DNA of 64,000 nt from Volvariella volvacea V23 (GCA_000349905.1 KB722736.1:2121428-2185427), one strand, 5' to 3'; positions 1-13,200 are shown, numbered from the stretch's first letter. Numbers and translations are program-made. The notes: generated by a model from the letters alone, not told the origin.

Positions 1-1297
1 CAAACGAATTAGTATCAGGGGGACAAATAGTGGGTGGCTGTATGCGCCATCCCTTACCGTTTTGTAGTCATTTGATGGGTGCAGTGAGCAGACCTACCCA
101 TCGTACCACATGAATGGCTCGATAGGCAGGGAAGAATCCGCATTTATATTTTAAGTTCTTACCACAACGTCATCTCTAGGTCGAGCGTGCGGAGTAGATG
201 AAATGATTAGTTCCTCAATGGGTGGAACAAGGGGATGAGCGTTACGGTTCCGTCAATGAGGTTTCACAGGCTGCAGATACGAGTGTTATCTTCCACCTGA
301 ATGACGTTAAGATATATGCCTTACCTGGGCATAGACGGCTGGCATTGAAAAGCTCGTTTGCGCAATCAACTTATCGATGCCAAACCCACAACAAAATCAC
401 TGAAGACTCTAAGCAGGTACGAGCACTGGAAGTACCACAAAAGATATGAGAGCCTGTGAACAAGAGTTGGGGATCAGATGAGATAAGAGAGGCCTGGGTT
501 TAACTTGCACGTTGTCTGTAGATGACTGTTAAAATACACTGAACCTTCACCGCTGTCCTGAAGTAACTCACCACTACTGCCTTATCTGTGACTGGCCTCC
601 GACATGTTAGTCGATTGCACTTCAGCTCTACCTCCATTTGTTGTGGTTATCGTTGAACGGGGTCAAGATGCGTTTGGGCCTGTCAGGCTCGCGCGTCCCA
701 TCACGTGGTGTGGTGTTCAGGTCATTCGGACGAGTCCGTCTCCTAAATGAGGAAGAGATCATATTTACTTTTCATTATTTACAAAAGAGAATCTTAATAA
801 TGTGATGGATAAAAGAATAGTGAGGATAGGAATAAGGCAAATGTTGCAACAACATAATGATATGCGACGGCCTGCGAGAAGTCTGTCATGAGGAAAGAAC
901 ATAAAGAGATGTCGATGCAGAGATAGGAAAATAGAAGAGAGAAAAGAGACTGTACGTAGCGAGTTATACTACAAACACTAAGGCAACATGCGATGAGAAT
1001 GATTGCAATGAAGTCTATCGGTATGCACTGATATAAAGAGGTTAACAAGGAATATTAACAAGAAAAGAGTGAGTGAGAAATACAAACACGCAGTGCCGAG
1101 ACAAAGCGAGGAGTCCTGGACGAGATATTAGAAAGATATTGCTGCAAAACCCACGGAAAAGCACCAAGGGGAACTAGAGAATATAGTGCTGTGAAGAAAC
1201 AAGACGAAGAAAGGGAGACAGAATACCAAGAAAGAGGTAGCATGAGCGGACAGATAAACTTGAAGAAAACGGGGGAGCGAAATAGGCCCAATGAAAT
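1..1297. other. No supported gene; 3' flank of KCS1
   Basis: I see no conserved protein, RNA gene or repeat here. The short open frames lack recognisable residues and splice partners. The AG-rich stretch from about 780 to 1290 on the + strand lies just downstream of the KCS1 stop, so it is probably its 3' untranslated region plus spacer. A CACGTG hexamer occurs near 703 but no adjacent gene start supports a promoter. Confidence 0.5.
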
Positions 1298-4200
1298 TCA
1301 TGTGGAGATCATACCACCATCATCTTCCCCACCAAATATTTCGTCAAAGATCTCCTTGCCATCAGTCGACAGTGGTGGCAACTGAGGCAACGCGGTAGAG
1401 GGATTTTCTCTCGCAGCCTTGATCCTTCGGATCCTTTCGTTGTTCCAAATCTGCTCCAAACTATCCGTCAAACTCCTCAATCCGGACAGAAAACCTCGAT
1501 CGGGTTGGTCGGGGTAGTGTGGAGGGAAGCGAGCGTAAACCAAACCAGTATCCGGATCGACTTCAGCTTGGTAGCCTTTGGAACTCGAAGTACTTTCCGT
1601 CGGGATGACGTGTTCCTGGTTACTGGGGTAAGGAAGCCAGTCGCGGCCAGTAGTTGTATGCGCAAAATCGACGATGCGAACGTTAACCTCCCCTCGCTTT
1701 CGGCGGCCATTCGAGCGCTTGGCAACAGGTCCGAGTAACAGGTCTTCACTATGAGATCGGCGAAGTGACGGCTTGTCAGATTTACTTTGCGATTTAGAGC
1801 GGGATTGCTGGCGCTCGAAGGACTCTCCACGTTTACTGCGGGAAGATGGCTGGTCGAGGACAGAGGATCTAAATGCTTCCTGTGATTCACGATCTCCATC
1901 GTAGATTAGAAGGAGACTGCATCCGTAGAACCTATATCCTTTTAAGCGACTGACGATACGAGCCAATGCGTACAACTTCTGAAGCAAAACAGGGATTTGG
2001 TATGCTAATAAGCGTTCACCGTCGTACAAAAAGGACGCCAGCACGGAATTGAACTCCTCCGGGCGTACTTCTCGGCCCTTGTACTTGTCTTGCGTCGAAT
2101 AGGACTGCGTCACATGGTTCCAGACCTAAAACCCATGAGTGCAAGTGAAGGATTAGGGGGCTTGAGGCAGCCTACCTGCATCCCGCACACCCTAACTCCA
2201 AGGGATCGGCTGGTAGTCCTCTCACACTTCTTGCGCTGGCTTTTCTTTTTTGCTGAGGTCGCGTCCATCCCATACTGTCTTGTCCCCATTTTCAGATCCA
2301 TCACGCATGGGTGCTTTAATCGCCCTGTCAAGTCTTCCATCAAGATGAAGTGATTCTGCCGGGTTACAGATGGATCGTCGACGGAGGGGTGGTCTGGGGC
2401 ATGGTGGTGTCGAGGTAAAGTCGGATGGGCCTCAGGCTGCCGGGGCTGGGTCCTTAGACGAGATGGAATAGTCAACGGCTTGGTCATCTGTGGTTCGCCT
2501 TCATGTTGCATTTGCCGATCAGGTTGCCTGTCAAACACGTCCCTTCGTTCCTTGCTGCGCTTTTGTTCCATGGCCATGACTTCCAACCTCCCAGGAGTGG
2601 TGATAGTTGTTTCGCTCTGAACGCGCCGAAGGCCGGTATCAAACCCATCCACCTCGCTCTCTCGAAATCTATCAGCTTGGGTCATCAGCTGCCTCTGCCT
2701 GCGGGCATGTCTTCTGCGGCAACGCTGCGCTTCAATATCCACCACATCCCCCTCATCCTCCGTCCTCGTACTATCAGCCCAACGACCACGAGTCCGCCTG
2801 CTGAATCGTTTCATGATGGTGTTGAATACATGATCCCTGAGCCTCGTATTCACTGTAGTCGAGCCAATTCCACCAAACCACGGAGATTGTGGATTATACC
2901 CAGGTCTGTCGGAGTAGTACGGGCGGAACTTGGGTCGTTGTAGCGAATCCTCTTCGTCAGAAAGGAATCTAGAACCACCGTGCAGAGAGGGGTCGCGAAC
3001 ACCGATTGTAGGAGGGAACGCACGCATGGACTGACTAGGTGAGTTGACTGGGGTGGGTGCGTCCATTTCGTTCGGCATGTAAGGGGGGAACTGAGAAAGG
3101 GGGCTTGATTTCGTTCGGAGTACACTACTGGGGGTAGGAGTCATGGCCACATCTGGAGTGACCACGTCGCGATCATTCGATTGTTCCCTTCGATGCCTGC
3201 CTACCAGCGTAGACGAACGGTCCCGAGAGCGGCGCAGCATCCATTTTGGAATGATGTGTCGGTTGTGGTCCAGAGCAACCTCTGGCAATTCATCTTCTGT
3301 ATCGCTGTCGTTGGACGACTCATGGGACTTGGTGCCCGGTATTACAATATTGGGCATTGATGCCTCATTGGCGTCGGAAAGGAAGGAGCGTGCCTGGTGA
3401 GATTGCCCACCAGATGGATGCGGGGTGGTCGTAACAGAAGAGATTGAGGACTTAGGAACTCGGCGATAACTGACAAGCATGACTCCTAGATACCGGGGAA
3501 TGAAGCCCAAAAGAGGAGGAGCTTCCCTTTCGACAGATTCGTAGAAGAGATTTTCGCGAGAAACAAGGGGCTGATTGATGAGGGTAAATCAATTGCTAAA
3601 GAGACATGACGTGTGAAAACAAACCTTGCAAACAGCTTGCTTGGTGAATTTGTATATGGCACTATGCCCACCCACTTGATTCCGAAATGGTCGCAAAGGG
3701 ATATGAGGCAAATGCTCATCTGATCCATTCCATCCAAGATCGAGGTTCAACGACTGTGACCCAGAATACTTGTCTGGTACGGCCTGGTTTCGCCTGTTGC
3801 TAGCATAGACAGGCACTTGATCGTCTTCAAAATATGAGGATCGGACATCATGCTGTTCGTCTGGAGAAGTCGGGAAATGCGCAGACGTGGTAGAGGTAGA
3901 GGTTGTTGCAGAGCCACTTTCCCAAGTGGATTCATCATCAGTGAAGTAAGGGGATGACGGCTCCAGTGGTGATATTGGTGCAGAACGACTGGTGGCCAGG
4001 GGTGAATAATCAAATTCGGTTCGCAATCTGGAATGGGAACGCTGAATGGACAATTCAGGAAGTAAATTCCGCGTATATGCGAAACCGGTGTCTCCCTGCG
4101 TTGCCTGGACCTGTGACACCCGGTGTACGGGAGATCGGGATGGCGAAGGAGAAGGAGGATATATGCGCGTAGATGGGTGATCGTGAGCTGTGGCGGATGG

Positions 4201-5238
4201 AAATTCATGATAGACATTACTGGAAGGGGCTGCCTTCTCTTGTGTGCTTGCTACCTCATACATGGATTCCTCCCCTCTTTCGCGCCGCCTGCCCCTGGGT
4301 GTATCCTGCCTACCAATAATATCCTTCCGCCACTGAAGAATATCGGTACTAGGGGATTCCCTTATAGATGGCCTTCTCTCCTTCGCCCTTTGTTCGTCAT
4401 GAAAACTGTCTCGGAGCTTGATTCGTTCTAATGCTGTCGAACTCTTCTCCCTCCTCAAAGCGGCGGTTTCGCGGTCAGGCCATTCAGAACGCTTGACAAA
4501 CTCAAACTGGGCCTCGGCGACGTCCTCTTGAGGCGATGAGATGACCATTACCTGATCGTCCATGCGAGCTGAGGGCTCTCCAACATTAGCGTCTTCGGCG
4601 TTTCCAGTGGTCTCTTTGAACAGTTGCAACTTGACCGCGACTTTGCGACCCATGCCCTGATTAGATGGATGGGTAGGAGCGCGTTCATGCTGAATTAGGG
4701 ACGAAGAGCCAGAGGAAGTGCTCGAAGAAGACGACCTTCGAGACAGGGGACGGGCAGGTTTGGTGGGAGAGTGGGCAAAAGGGAACACAGGGTTCACCGA
4801 GGGAACGGGGGGCAGAGTGAGTGCTCTGTTGGTTCTTCGCGAAGTAAGCTTGTGAGCTGTACGACGGGGTGAGGACCGTTCCGTGATATGGCCCTCCGAG
4901 TCAGACTCGTTTCCTTCGCGCCGTGGCTTCTTGGGAGACATAGAAGAGGACAAATGCGAAGAGGGAGCAGAACCCGAAGACCAAAGGGAATGAAATACCT
5001 CAGGGTCCCTGTGAGGGAATGGTGTAAGACGTGGAGAAGCGGTTCCGGAACTGGGAGGTGAAGGAGGAAATCGACACTGCTGTTGCTGGAGCAGCTGGGC
5101 TGACGAGATGAGGTCAATGGAGGGACCCATAGCGAAATGCGGGGCGCTGAAAAGGGGTCGACGACGTGGGGAGATAGCGGCGGTACAAGGGGGTTGCTGT
5201 GGTCTGGTAAGCGAGAAAAGGTGGCAAAAAGGATGCAA
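1298..5238 (-). CDS. KCS1: Inositol hexakisphosphate kinase (KCS1 type)
   Basis: Makes inositol pyrophosphates (IP7) from IP6, a phosphate and energy signal. Three exons: 5238-3625, 3570-2176 and 2125-1298; introns of 54 and 50 nt with GT-AG ends; the joined frame is 1278 codons. The first ~530 residues are Ser/Pro/Arg-rich and look disordered. The kinase core begins near residue 530 (RENLFYESVEREAP, GFIPRYLGV). It carries the IPK signature PCVMDLKMGTRQYG, then LGVRVCGMQ, SLLLIYDGD and the metal-binding VRIVDFAHT close to the C-terminus. Long basic and Ser-rich inserts separate these motifs, as in fungal KCS1. The start is uncertain: Met at 5238 or an in-frame Met at 5130 (MGPSIDL) are both possible. 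The upstream region contains a CACGTG palindrome. Identity is firm; the exact N-terminus is not. Confidence 0.95.
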
Positions 5239-6204
5239 GCCAAGAAAGAGAGGGAAGAGAGGAAGAAAGGGATGAGGGACGCAAGCGATGGATTATAAGG
5301 AAAGAGGGAGAGAGGGACTGACGGCGTTATGGCCACAGATTGGGAGGTGAATACGGTCAATAGTTTTGGGTTTAAGTCAAGCAGCGACTACCGCAAATAT
5401 GATATCAGAAACTTGCACGTGCAAACAAATAAGGACCCAGTGCACCTCTTCATCTATTTTCTTTATTTCCCCTCCCCTCCTCCACAACCCCGTCCTCTTC
5501 ATCTCCCCATCGTCCCATTCATCCTCCTTTCCGTCCTGATTTTAGCGTCTCTCTCCGGTGCTTCCTTCGTTTCATCGTGTTTGCCAATACATTATCCAAC
5601 GCACGTTTGCTTATGGCTTTTGCCGAGCTCCTCATCCATCCCTGCCAAATAGAAAAACACACGGTGATCCCAAGTGCGCGACCCTCTCCAACGTTTATCG
5701 TCCACCCCAGTTCATAACACCCCCCCCCCCCTCAGTCCGAAAACCGAGATATCATCGAACCCATGAGAACTCGTCCAATTCACTTCTCCGCCATCAGCGT
5801 GCTTCCCTCGCAATAGAGTCCATGACTTCCCATTAGGCTATTGAGCGCCTCTTTCCCGCTTGTCAATCTTATCGATGCTCGGTTTTTGCCTTGTCCACTT
5901 CTAGTTATCAACAATCTATCCACATCCAGCATCGGCTGCTGATATCGCATTGTCTACGTACACTTTGCGTCCATCCGTTGCGATCTGCTAGCGAGCGCGA
6001 GGCCTCGGACCTCCACTTGGCGGCGTGCGGGCTCATTCCCGAACTGTCATTGCCACCCAAAGTTGACATAAGCATGATTAATATTGTACGGATGCCATTC
6101 TGCTGCACTCCTGCAAGATTCGTCTGAGCCTGAAGAGCTCGAATGAATGTGTGACTGTTTTGATGCAAAATGGACCAGGTGCTGAGTCAGAAAATTCAAG
6201 TGCC
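5239..6204. promoter_or_regulatory. KCS1 upstream region, pyrimidine-rich
   Basis: This stretch lies upstream of KCS1 (-) and before the CpG-free block. It holds a perfect 12-bp palindrome with a CACGTG core at 5413-5424 and long CT-rich tracts at about 5455-5720, including a C10 run near 5719. The open frames here are short and low in complexity, so I call none of them. Normal CpG density ends abruptly at about 6204. Confidence 0.4.
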
Positions 6205-7221
6205 GACACATTGGTCACCAAGGGTGTCAGTGGCTACCAAAGCACTTTTTCTCTTGCCATCACCTTTCTCAAAGGCCCACATTGACCTCAAAAAAAGTAT
6301 GTTTCAGCCAAACTTGGAGAATCCACTGCACAGAAGACCCATAAAGCCTCAAGAGTTAGATTTTAGTAATACATATAATAATAATATACTAATATTCAAT
6401 CAGGGTTTACCACTTAGCTACACAATTGCAACATACTGCTTGGAGCTCTCCAAGTCAGGTAATTTTTGTGCACCCATTGGAAATTATACAGTGTCTACTC
6501 ACACTATATCAAGGCAATTCACATCAAGCACAAAGTAATAACAGCCAATAATGTCTCAAAAGATGTGCAGAGAAACATATTATCAATTAACACACCAGAT
6601 TATAACACAGGTTAGGTGCATATTTCATTCAGTGGGCAAGTTGTAATTTCTAATGCATAACATAATAATTAGGTCATGTTAGAATTCCTATTGATACATC
6701 TTTATTCAGCACAAGTGCATTTGAGCCTAGGATTATGGCCATTTCATTACTACCTAACCAGCATAGCTCTTCACAGAATCTGCCCCATATTTCAAAATCA
6801 CCACTAAAGCAAGAGGAAATTGATTCAATAGCAAGTACTCATTGGCAATTGGTCACACGATTCAATCTACAGCCTGCTCTATCTCAACTCAACATTGACC
6901 CATTTATCTCATTGTCAACACCACAAGCATTAGCCTCAGAATTGCCATTACACCAGCCTGCAAAGCCAATTTCCACTGCTATACCCTTGCATTCAGCCTC
7001 CACTCATCTCAACACCAATATACAGTCACAATCTCACACAGTCTCTTCTCAGAACACCTTTCCTTCATCAATACCAGTGATACCCACCAATAACACACTC
7101 CATCCTATTCTCATTCACCCACTACCACATGTGCCAAGCAAGCTCACAATCAGTGGTGACACACCTCCCCATTCACACAGCCATGCTAGTGGCAGAGCAA
7201 CACCAGTGGAAGCAGAACACC
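6205..7221. repeat. CpG-depleted block, probable transposon-derived sequence
   Basis: Only one CG dinucleotide (near 6857) is visible in about 1 kb, whereas the sequence on both sides has one every 10-25 bases. TG and CA are abundant. This is the footprint expected from deamination of methylated CpG, which in Agaricomycetes is concentrated on transposons. The edges are sharp: the last upstream CG is at 6203-6204 and normal density resumes at 7222. No terminal repeat, target duplication or transposase motif is evident by eye. The + strand stays open from 6735 through the right edge into the neighbouring gene. Confidence 0.6.
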
Positions 7222-9351
7222 CGGTTCCGATGCCCACCAGTGATGCAATAACATCCCAACCATCGGACATTGACAAATTATTCATCACCAGCACGAACGG
7301 TCACGAGTCTATCAATGACCAAAGTGTCTTGGGAGGACCCCAGAACCAGAACGCACCTTTAGCCACTTCCAATTTCGCTTCTCCTTCGAAATCGTTGCAC
7401 CCTCATTTCCCGAAACAGGATTACGTGTTCACGTCCCAACAAAGTTCAAGTTCGACATATCCCCAGCCGATCTTCAATCCATATTTCTATTCCTATCCAC
7501 ACGCGCAGGGTTATCCCCCATTCTGGAATTCGCACAGGAACAGTCATGTTCAGTATGGGGCCCCAATCCCCCAAGCCCACACGGCGAGTGCCACAGTGGC
7601 CACACTCACCAATGCCAGCAGTGCGACATCAAACGCGAACACTCCCGCGACAGCTATGCCTGCACCATCCGCGAGTTGGGACCGCCCTGGCGCCGGAAAC
7701 TGGGAGCGATCCACGTTCACGGGCTCGCAATCGGATGTTTTAGCTGGTCGCGATTTAAACAATCCATCAAGGGAAGGAGGAGATCCGGCAGGTCGTCATC
7801 AAGAAATCCCAAAATCTGGTGGTGCCCCACCGGCTGAGGGTGGTTTCTCCAGCCAAGAGGGTCGACCATTTAGTATTGCCCGAGCTCAAGAGGATAGTTT
7901 GTCACATCAGACACAGGCCATGGACCCGGCGCCGATGGACGTTGTACAAGATAGTAAAATTTCTGTGGATGGGTCACCTGCGCTGGGGGTTTACTACCCC
8001 GTGGAGGGATTGAATGTTAGGCTTGACCCATCAGGAATGGAATTCCAGAACGATGTCGCGAGGAACGTGGACGAGACGAATATGGGGAATATATTTCTTG
8101 GTAGGGGAGTGCAACGTGAAGCTGCCAGTACCCTGCAAATTTCGAATACGACAGTTCCAATGGTGGTGGAGGCCGAAAGGGAGAACACTAAGAGCGGGAT
8201 TGTGGTGGTCCAGAATGAAGATGGCAATTTCCAGGATTTAGGTTCAGCTGATCAGCTGAACTTGAAAGCAAAACCCACGCGAAAGGGATTGATACCTGTC
8301 GTGGAATTGCCGTTGAGAAAGAATAAGGGGAAGAGAAGAGTTGAACCTCTGATTTCTTTCTCCCTGAATGGGCATGAGCGAAACGTGGAAGAAGCAGCTG
8401 CGCAAAAAGCTGTGCAAGATAGCATTAAAACCACAAATAAACGCAAGGCGCCTATGCGCGAAGGAACGCCCATCTACGAAGGTGACACAAGGAGTGTTGA
8501 TCCTGACGAAACCGACGGAGTTAGTACTTTGTTCTCTTGACGGCGAATGATCTCATTTTATATTCTTGCAGGGCGCGCGTGGAAACTTGCAGGTCAGGAA
8601 AAGATTGCGAAAGAAACCTCGTACACTAGAAGACGAGATCTTCGGTGACAGTACGGATGAAGAGGATGCAGGCAATAAAAACGAAATGGGGTCATATTCA
8701 GGCAACCACTCTGGTTCCTACAGTTACCCTCGGCAAAGTGAACAAGCTGCGATCGAAGTTATAGATCTTACATCACAGGCATCTGAGAGCAATACGGATG
8801 ATGACGAAGGTGATGGCTATGGGAGCCTCGATGAGAAGGCAACTAGCATCTCACGTTCGAGGGGTCAAGGGCAAGGGGGCTCTAGGAAAGACAAACCGTT
8901 CAGGAGAACCGTTTCCCCTTTCCCCTCAAGTAATGCCTCGACGTCAAAAGGCTATCCTTATTCCAGAAAACCCCGTGCTCAGGCTCGTGCTCGTCGCCGA
9001 CTTCCAAGCCCCTCGAAGCAAAGATTCCAACCGCGTTTAATATCCAATCTCACCCTCCCTCAGCTTATTGAGTGGACCAACGAGCTTAACAGACTCACTT
9101 ATCTACTAGAATACGGGAAAGTCAGCGTTAAGGATTCGAAAGAACTTGACGACCTGCTGGGGATGATCAACGCCAATAAGGAAAACCCGATGCTTTCCTG
9201 GGAGTGGTTGGGTGAATCAAAGCTCGCAGTCGCGCTCCGTCCTTTCAGGCATAAGAGTGTATTTAGCACTTGGTCTAGGGGCATGGCTCGGGACATCTAT
9301 GTCTTTTGGTCTGAACGCTGGGAATGGGCCCAAAATGCTGGCGATATCTAA
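6735..9351 (+). CDS. Unknown Ser/Pro-rich protein with conserved-looking C-terminus
   Basis: Two exons: 6735-8519 and 8572-9351, with a 52-nt GT-AG intron; 854 codons if the Met at 6735 is used. I do not recognise the family. The first ~162 residues are encoded by the CpG-depleted block and are Ser/Thr/Pro/His-rich. An in-frame Met at 7230 sits nine bases after CpG density returns to normal and would give a 689-residue protein; this may be the older start, or original 5' exons may have been displaced. The middle is disordered. A basic patch follows the intron (VRKRLRKKPR), then an acidic EVIDLTS segment resembling a SUMO-interacting motif. The last ~90 residues (LPQLIEWTNELNRL, MLSWEWLGES, FWSERWEWAQ) look folded. 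The C-terminal exon and the intron are well supported; the N-terminus is not. Confidence 0.6.
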
Positions 9352-10481
9352 TTGAATGATTAGGAGGTAAGTCGCTCTACAATACAGGAGCCGTCCCTCT
9401 GACCATGGCCATGCAGTTAGGAGAGCAGCACGAACGTTTCGGTTACAACAGCTTCGATAACATAGGTTTCGTTAAGCAACGTTCTAATATCGTATATCAC
9501 GCTAGCAGTACCCCGGAGACGGGTGACTTTTATCCTTCCGTTAGTTAAACTTCAGCTACGAGTACTTTAAACAAGGCATAATGAAAGCATTTGTACATGG
9601 GGTGTCCTCAGGAAATGTGCCATCATGAGGGACATTTGCTATTCCACTTTTCTACCGCTGTGCACACGCTTTATCCTCGGTGTCATCTACTCACCGGTGT
9701 TCCGCAATTGCGGTGGGCTAAGTTTGTTGTGCCGCCAGCTAAAGTGCCTTGCCTTATTGTTGACGCGCAACTATAACGCCTCACAACGGATCCACTACAG
9801 CAGAAAAAAAAATGGCTGTCTTGCATTCAATTTATCCAGTTACAATACGAATCATCCGATCATCATGAATGAAAGGAAGCATAAGGTGAGGTGAGAGCAA
9901 CCGAAACAAAAAGAACAGAAGCAAAGCACATAGTAGAGAAGGGCAAAACGAACACATTAGAAGGATTAAGGCATTCACAGTAATGCAAAAGTATAATAGA
10001 GTGGTATTCGTCATGACAAATTGCATTTGATGTTATGTGTGACCTGGCGGATTTATATGTACAACTTGTAAGCGTGAACGGGAGGTATGGCGGCCGCGGT
10101 CGAAGCCCGTTGATGTGGCGATGACGAGGATGTAGCATCCACCGTGGACCCGAGTAGTACCGAATTGGGTACATGAAGAGGAAGCGAAGTGGACGCAGCG
10201 CTGGTCGTGATAAATCTAGACCTGTGGAAGCCTTGAAAGCATGACCAAGACACATAATAGCACCCTGAATGTCCCTTCTACGGGTGTTGAGAGGAACTAT
10301 AAGGAGTGAAAAGTCATCACTTCGTAGCGCGATACCTTCATCTCATCTTCCAATAAAGCTGAGCCGTCAGTAGCCCAGTAAAGTCCATATGTTTCAACCG
10401 TCCCCCTAACCAAACGAATCAAAAATGCAATACACAATGCAAAGCACAAGAGTGATAAGCAAAAATTCTTCCAATAAATAA
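9352..10481. other. Convergent intergenic region, no gene seen
   Basis: This is 1.1 kb between the ends of the unknown + gene and the forkhead gene (-). Short frames on both strands show no conserved motif. It probably holds two 3' untranslated regions. Confidence 0.5.
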
Positions 10482-13200
10482 TCATACAACTTCAATTTCT
10501 TCGTCTTCATCAACAGGTGGGACTGGAGGGGCTTGGGGTTGTGACTGGAATTCGGGTTCGACCTTTCTCTTCTTTAATGCAGGCTTTTGATCATCACTCT
10601 CCGACTCTGTAACTGCTAGTGCTCCAGCTGGCGTCCAGGAAGGTGCTGTAACGGGTGGTGCGGTAGGTGCTGAAGAAAGCGACGAGGTTTTGTCTTCGGG
10701 CGCATCACCAGCAGCGGGTCCTGTCGTTAATGCTGACATCGAGCCAGGAGCAGGAGATTCAGCGGGTGCATCGCCTATCCTCGATTGCAAGGGCGTGCGT
10801 GTGAAGGGGCTTTCTCTCGGTGGTGCTCCTCCCCCAGGACCAGGACCTCCAGGTCCGCCACCCCGTCTTCCCCTACCTGGTGCACCCCCTCTACCCCTTC
10901 TGCCCGTCCTCTCCCGTGCCCTCTTCTCCTTTAGTGCCCTAACCATGTGCTTCGTCAAGACACCTAAAGCAGCTCTAGCCCCCATCCTCTCCAACTCTGT
11001 CAACATCTCTTTCGTAAGATCTGAGAACACGCTGGGATCCAAAATTAGCGTTCGTTCGTGCAACACCATATATCCTTCTTTAGCGCTGTTGTTCGGATGC
11101 GATGGGGAATAATCAGGATGAGTAGGAGGTATAGGTCCGATTATTATGGGTATCGAGACATCTGGAACAGTATTTGATGGTTGTGAGGTCTGAGCGGACG
11201 TTGGTTGTGGCGGCGGAGTTGATGTTGTAGCTGTTAATGGTGCTGTCGTTGCGGGTGTAGTGGAGACCGTTGATGCAACATTTGTCGAGGCAGAATTTAC
11301 AGTCGTCGGGATGCCAGTAGGGGTCGTCATGTTTCGTACTGTGGCCCAATTATGCTGCTGTGTCAGGGCAGCGTACGGATTGGGGACGGAGATGGGCGCG
11401 CCACTGTATCCAGAGACATTCGTTGTACCAGAAGGCACTTGCGCATGCGGGTGGGTGTGATACGAGAATACTCCAGTAGAAACAGTAGCGGACGTAGAAG
11501 GTTTGGACGCAGTCACTGGCACATTCGTTTGGATACTCGAAGCAGAGAAGCCATTCGGTACCGTTGCGATAGCTGCTGGGGCCGGATGTGGTTTCATAGC
11601 AAGTGGTGTCGACGTAAGCGGCGGAGGTAACGGAGCACCTGCAGAAATCGAAGATACATCAGTAAGAGCCACGTTAATGAACGGACAGAGAGAAGGAAAG
11701 AACAGTGCCGACGCGCAATAAATTCGGAATATTGCTACGACGGCACACATATGAAAGGATACATACCCTTATCTTTCTTTCGCCCGTTTCTGGTGCCCGC
11801 TGTCATTCCATCCTTTCCACCGGACCCGCTTCCCGAGCCTGCTGCCGCCTGCTGTTGCAACTTGGCCTCTTGATCCTCAAACGTTTGACGATACTTCTCG
11901 TCCAGTGACCAGAAAAACCCCTTGCCTCTATCTCCGCCACACCTCTCCATCTTCAAGAATGCTCGACCCGAGCTGAGATTATGCCGAACAGAACTCTATT
12001 CATCACAAGGAAAATGGGGATAGGAACCGATCAGTAAACGTGGAATCAGTGCAAATAAGGAGAGCGAGGTCTTTATAACATAATAAATGATCCAAGGCCG
12101 TTTAAAAGGGGACGCCGAAAGATCGCATCTGAAGATACATACCATCCAAGAGCTGTCAGCGTAACGGTAGTACTCGTATGTTGTCATTATCCAATTGCAT
12201 ATCTCTTGTAGAGTAGCTTTACCGCCGATAGCATTTATGGCGCGATAAATAAGTTGAGCGTACGTGTATGGTGGCTTAGGGGGCATATCCTCAGGCTTTG
12301 GTCGTGGCGGAGGTGGTGCGGGCTCTGGATCACCCTTCTTGCGCTTCTTGGAACTATTCGCATTGGCGCTCGTAGAACCACCATTAGTGATGTTTGCTTT
12401 GGCATTGCCTCTTCCGATAGCATTGGAGTTTGGTAACTGTGGCTGTGAGGATGAGATCTGCGGTTCTGGTATTGGTGGGGGCAGCTTTGCTTTGGCCGGA
12501 GGTGGTGGGGAGTTGGAAGGCTGGGAGGATGGCGGTGAGAAAGAGGTAATGTCTAGTGAGGGAGACCGTTGGCGATTTGTCGACGAATGAGAGCTTGGTG
12601 ATGGTGTGTCTTCTGGAGGCGGTGGCGGCGGTAGTACAAACTGAAAAGTGCGTGAAGCAATTTGTATTTGGGATCTAGGTAAACCATATAATGAGTCGAC
12701 GAGGTCATTCAAGACAGCCAATGACAAGAGAAGGGACGAAAACGGGCAGTAGGGTCAAGGGACATCTCACTTTAAGGACCTTCATAGTACCCAAAGTGGA
12801 AGTGTTCTGTCGGTAGAAAAACGCACCTTTCACTGAGAGGAGCCCGACTCCCACTAGGAGTCCACACGCCATCCACCCAAGCGCCATTTCGTCCGATGAC
12901 TACCAATACGAAACGATCCTCGTCTTGGTCATACTCGATCTTGGCATGCAGGCGAGAGACGCTCTTCAGCGCCCCCAGATCAACGTCGACATGGGGTGGT
13001 TCTGCTGTTGAGGAACCAGCAGCATTGGAATTGGGTACACATCTTCGACCGATGGTGATGGAAAGGGTTTGGATGTAGAAGGTGAAATGGGGGAAAACGA
13101 GGGAGTAGTAGGCAGAGATCTTGTCCGGGACAGTGTCGTTGTCCGGTTTCTGCTGGGGGATCTCTGGGACGGGGGAGGCAGTGGCGGTACGGGTATCCAT
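10482..13200 (-). CDS. FHA-forkhead transcription factor (Fkh1/Fkh2 class)
   Basis: A DNA-binding regulator with an FHA phosphothreonine-binding domain followed by a forkhead domain, the arrangement of the yeast Fkh1/Fkh2 cell-cycle factors. Four exons: 13200-12827, 12674-12143, 11995-11767 and 11638-10482; the joined frame is 763 residues in phase. The FHA domain covers about residues 25-135 (ITIGR, SVSRLHAKIEYD, GRNGAWVDG) and is split by the first intron, which joins ...PLSER to SQIQIASRTF. The forkhead spans about 258-345 (KPPYTYAQLIYRAI, LQEICNWI, SSVRHNLSSGRAFLKMER, GFFWSLDEKY) and is split by intron 2. The C-terminal ~390 residues are Pro/Thr/Ala-rich, with a Gly/Arg-rich patch and an acidic tail. 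Its introns (128-152 nt) are longer than most here. It is head to head with the MTP18 homologue. Confidence 0.9.

Noticed and set aside
794..1291. Hydrophobic - strand frames downstream of KCS1
   Set aside because: Produced by AG-rich + strand sequence read in antisense; low complexity, no motif.
5710..5740. C-rich tract as a structural element
   Set aside because: A single C10 run in a CT-rich leader; no G-quadruplex-forming repeats around it.
10690..11112. Pro/Gly-rich + strand frame inside the forkhead gene
   Set aside because: Shadow of the Gly/Arg-rich segment of the forkhead factor on the opposite strand.
12807..12826. 20-nt intron-like gtgcg...acag in the FHA region
   Set aside because: Too short to be spliced; the 152-nt intron ending at 12675 restores the FHA strand SQIQIASRTFQFVLP.
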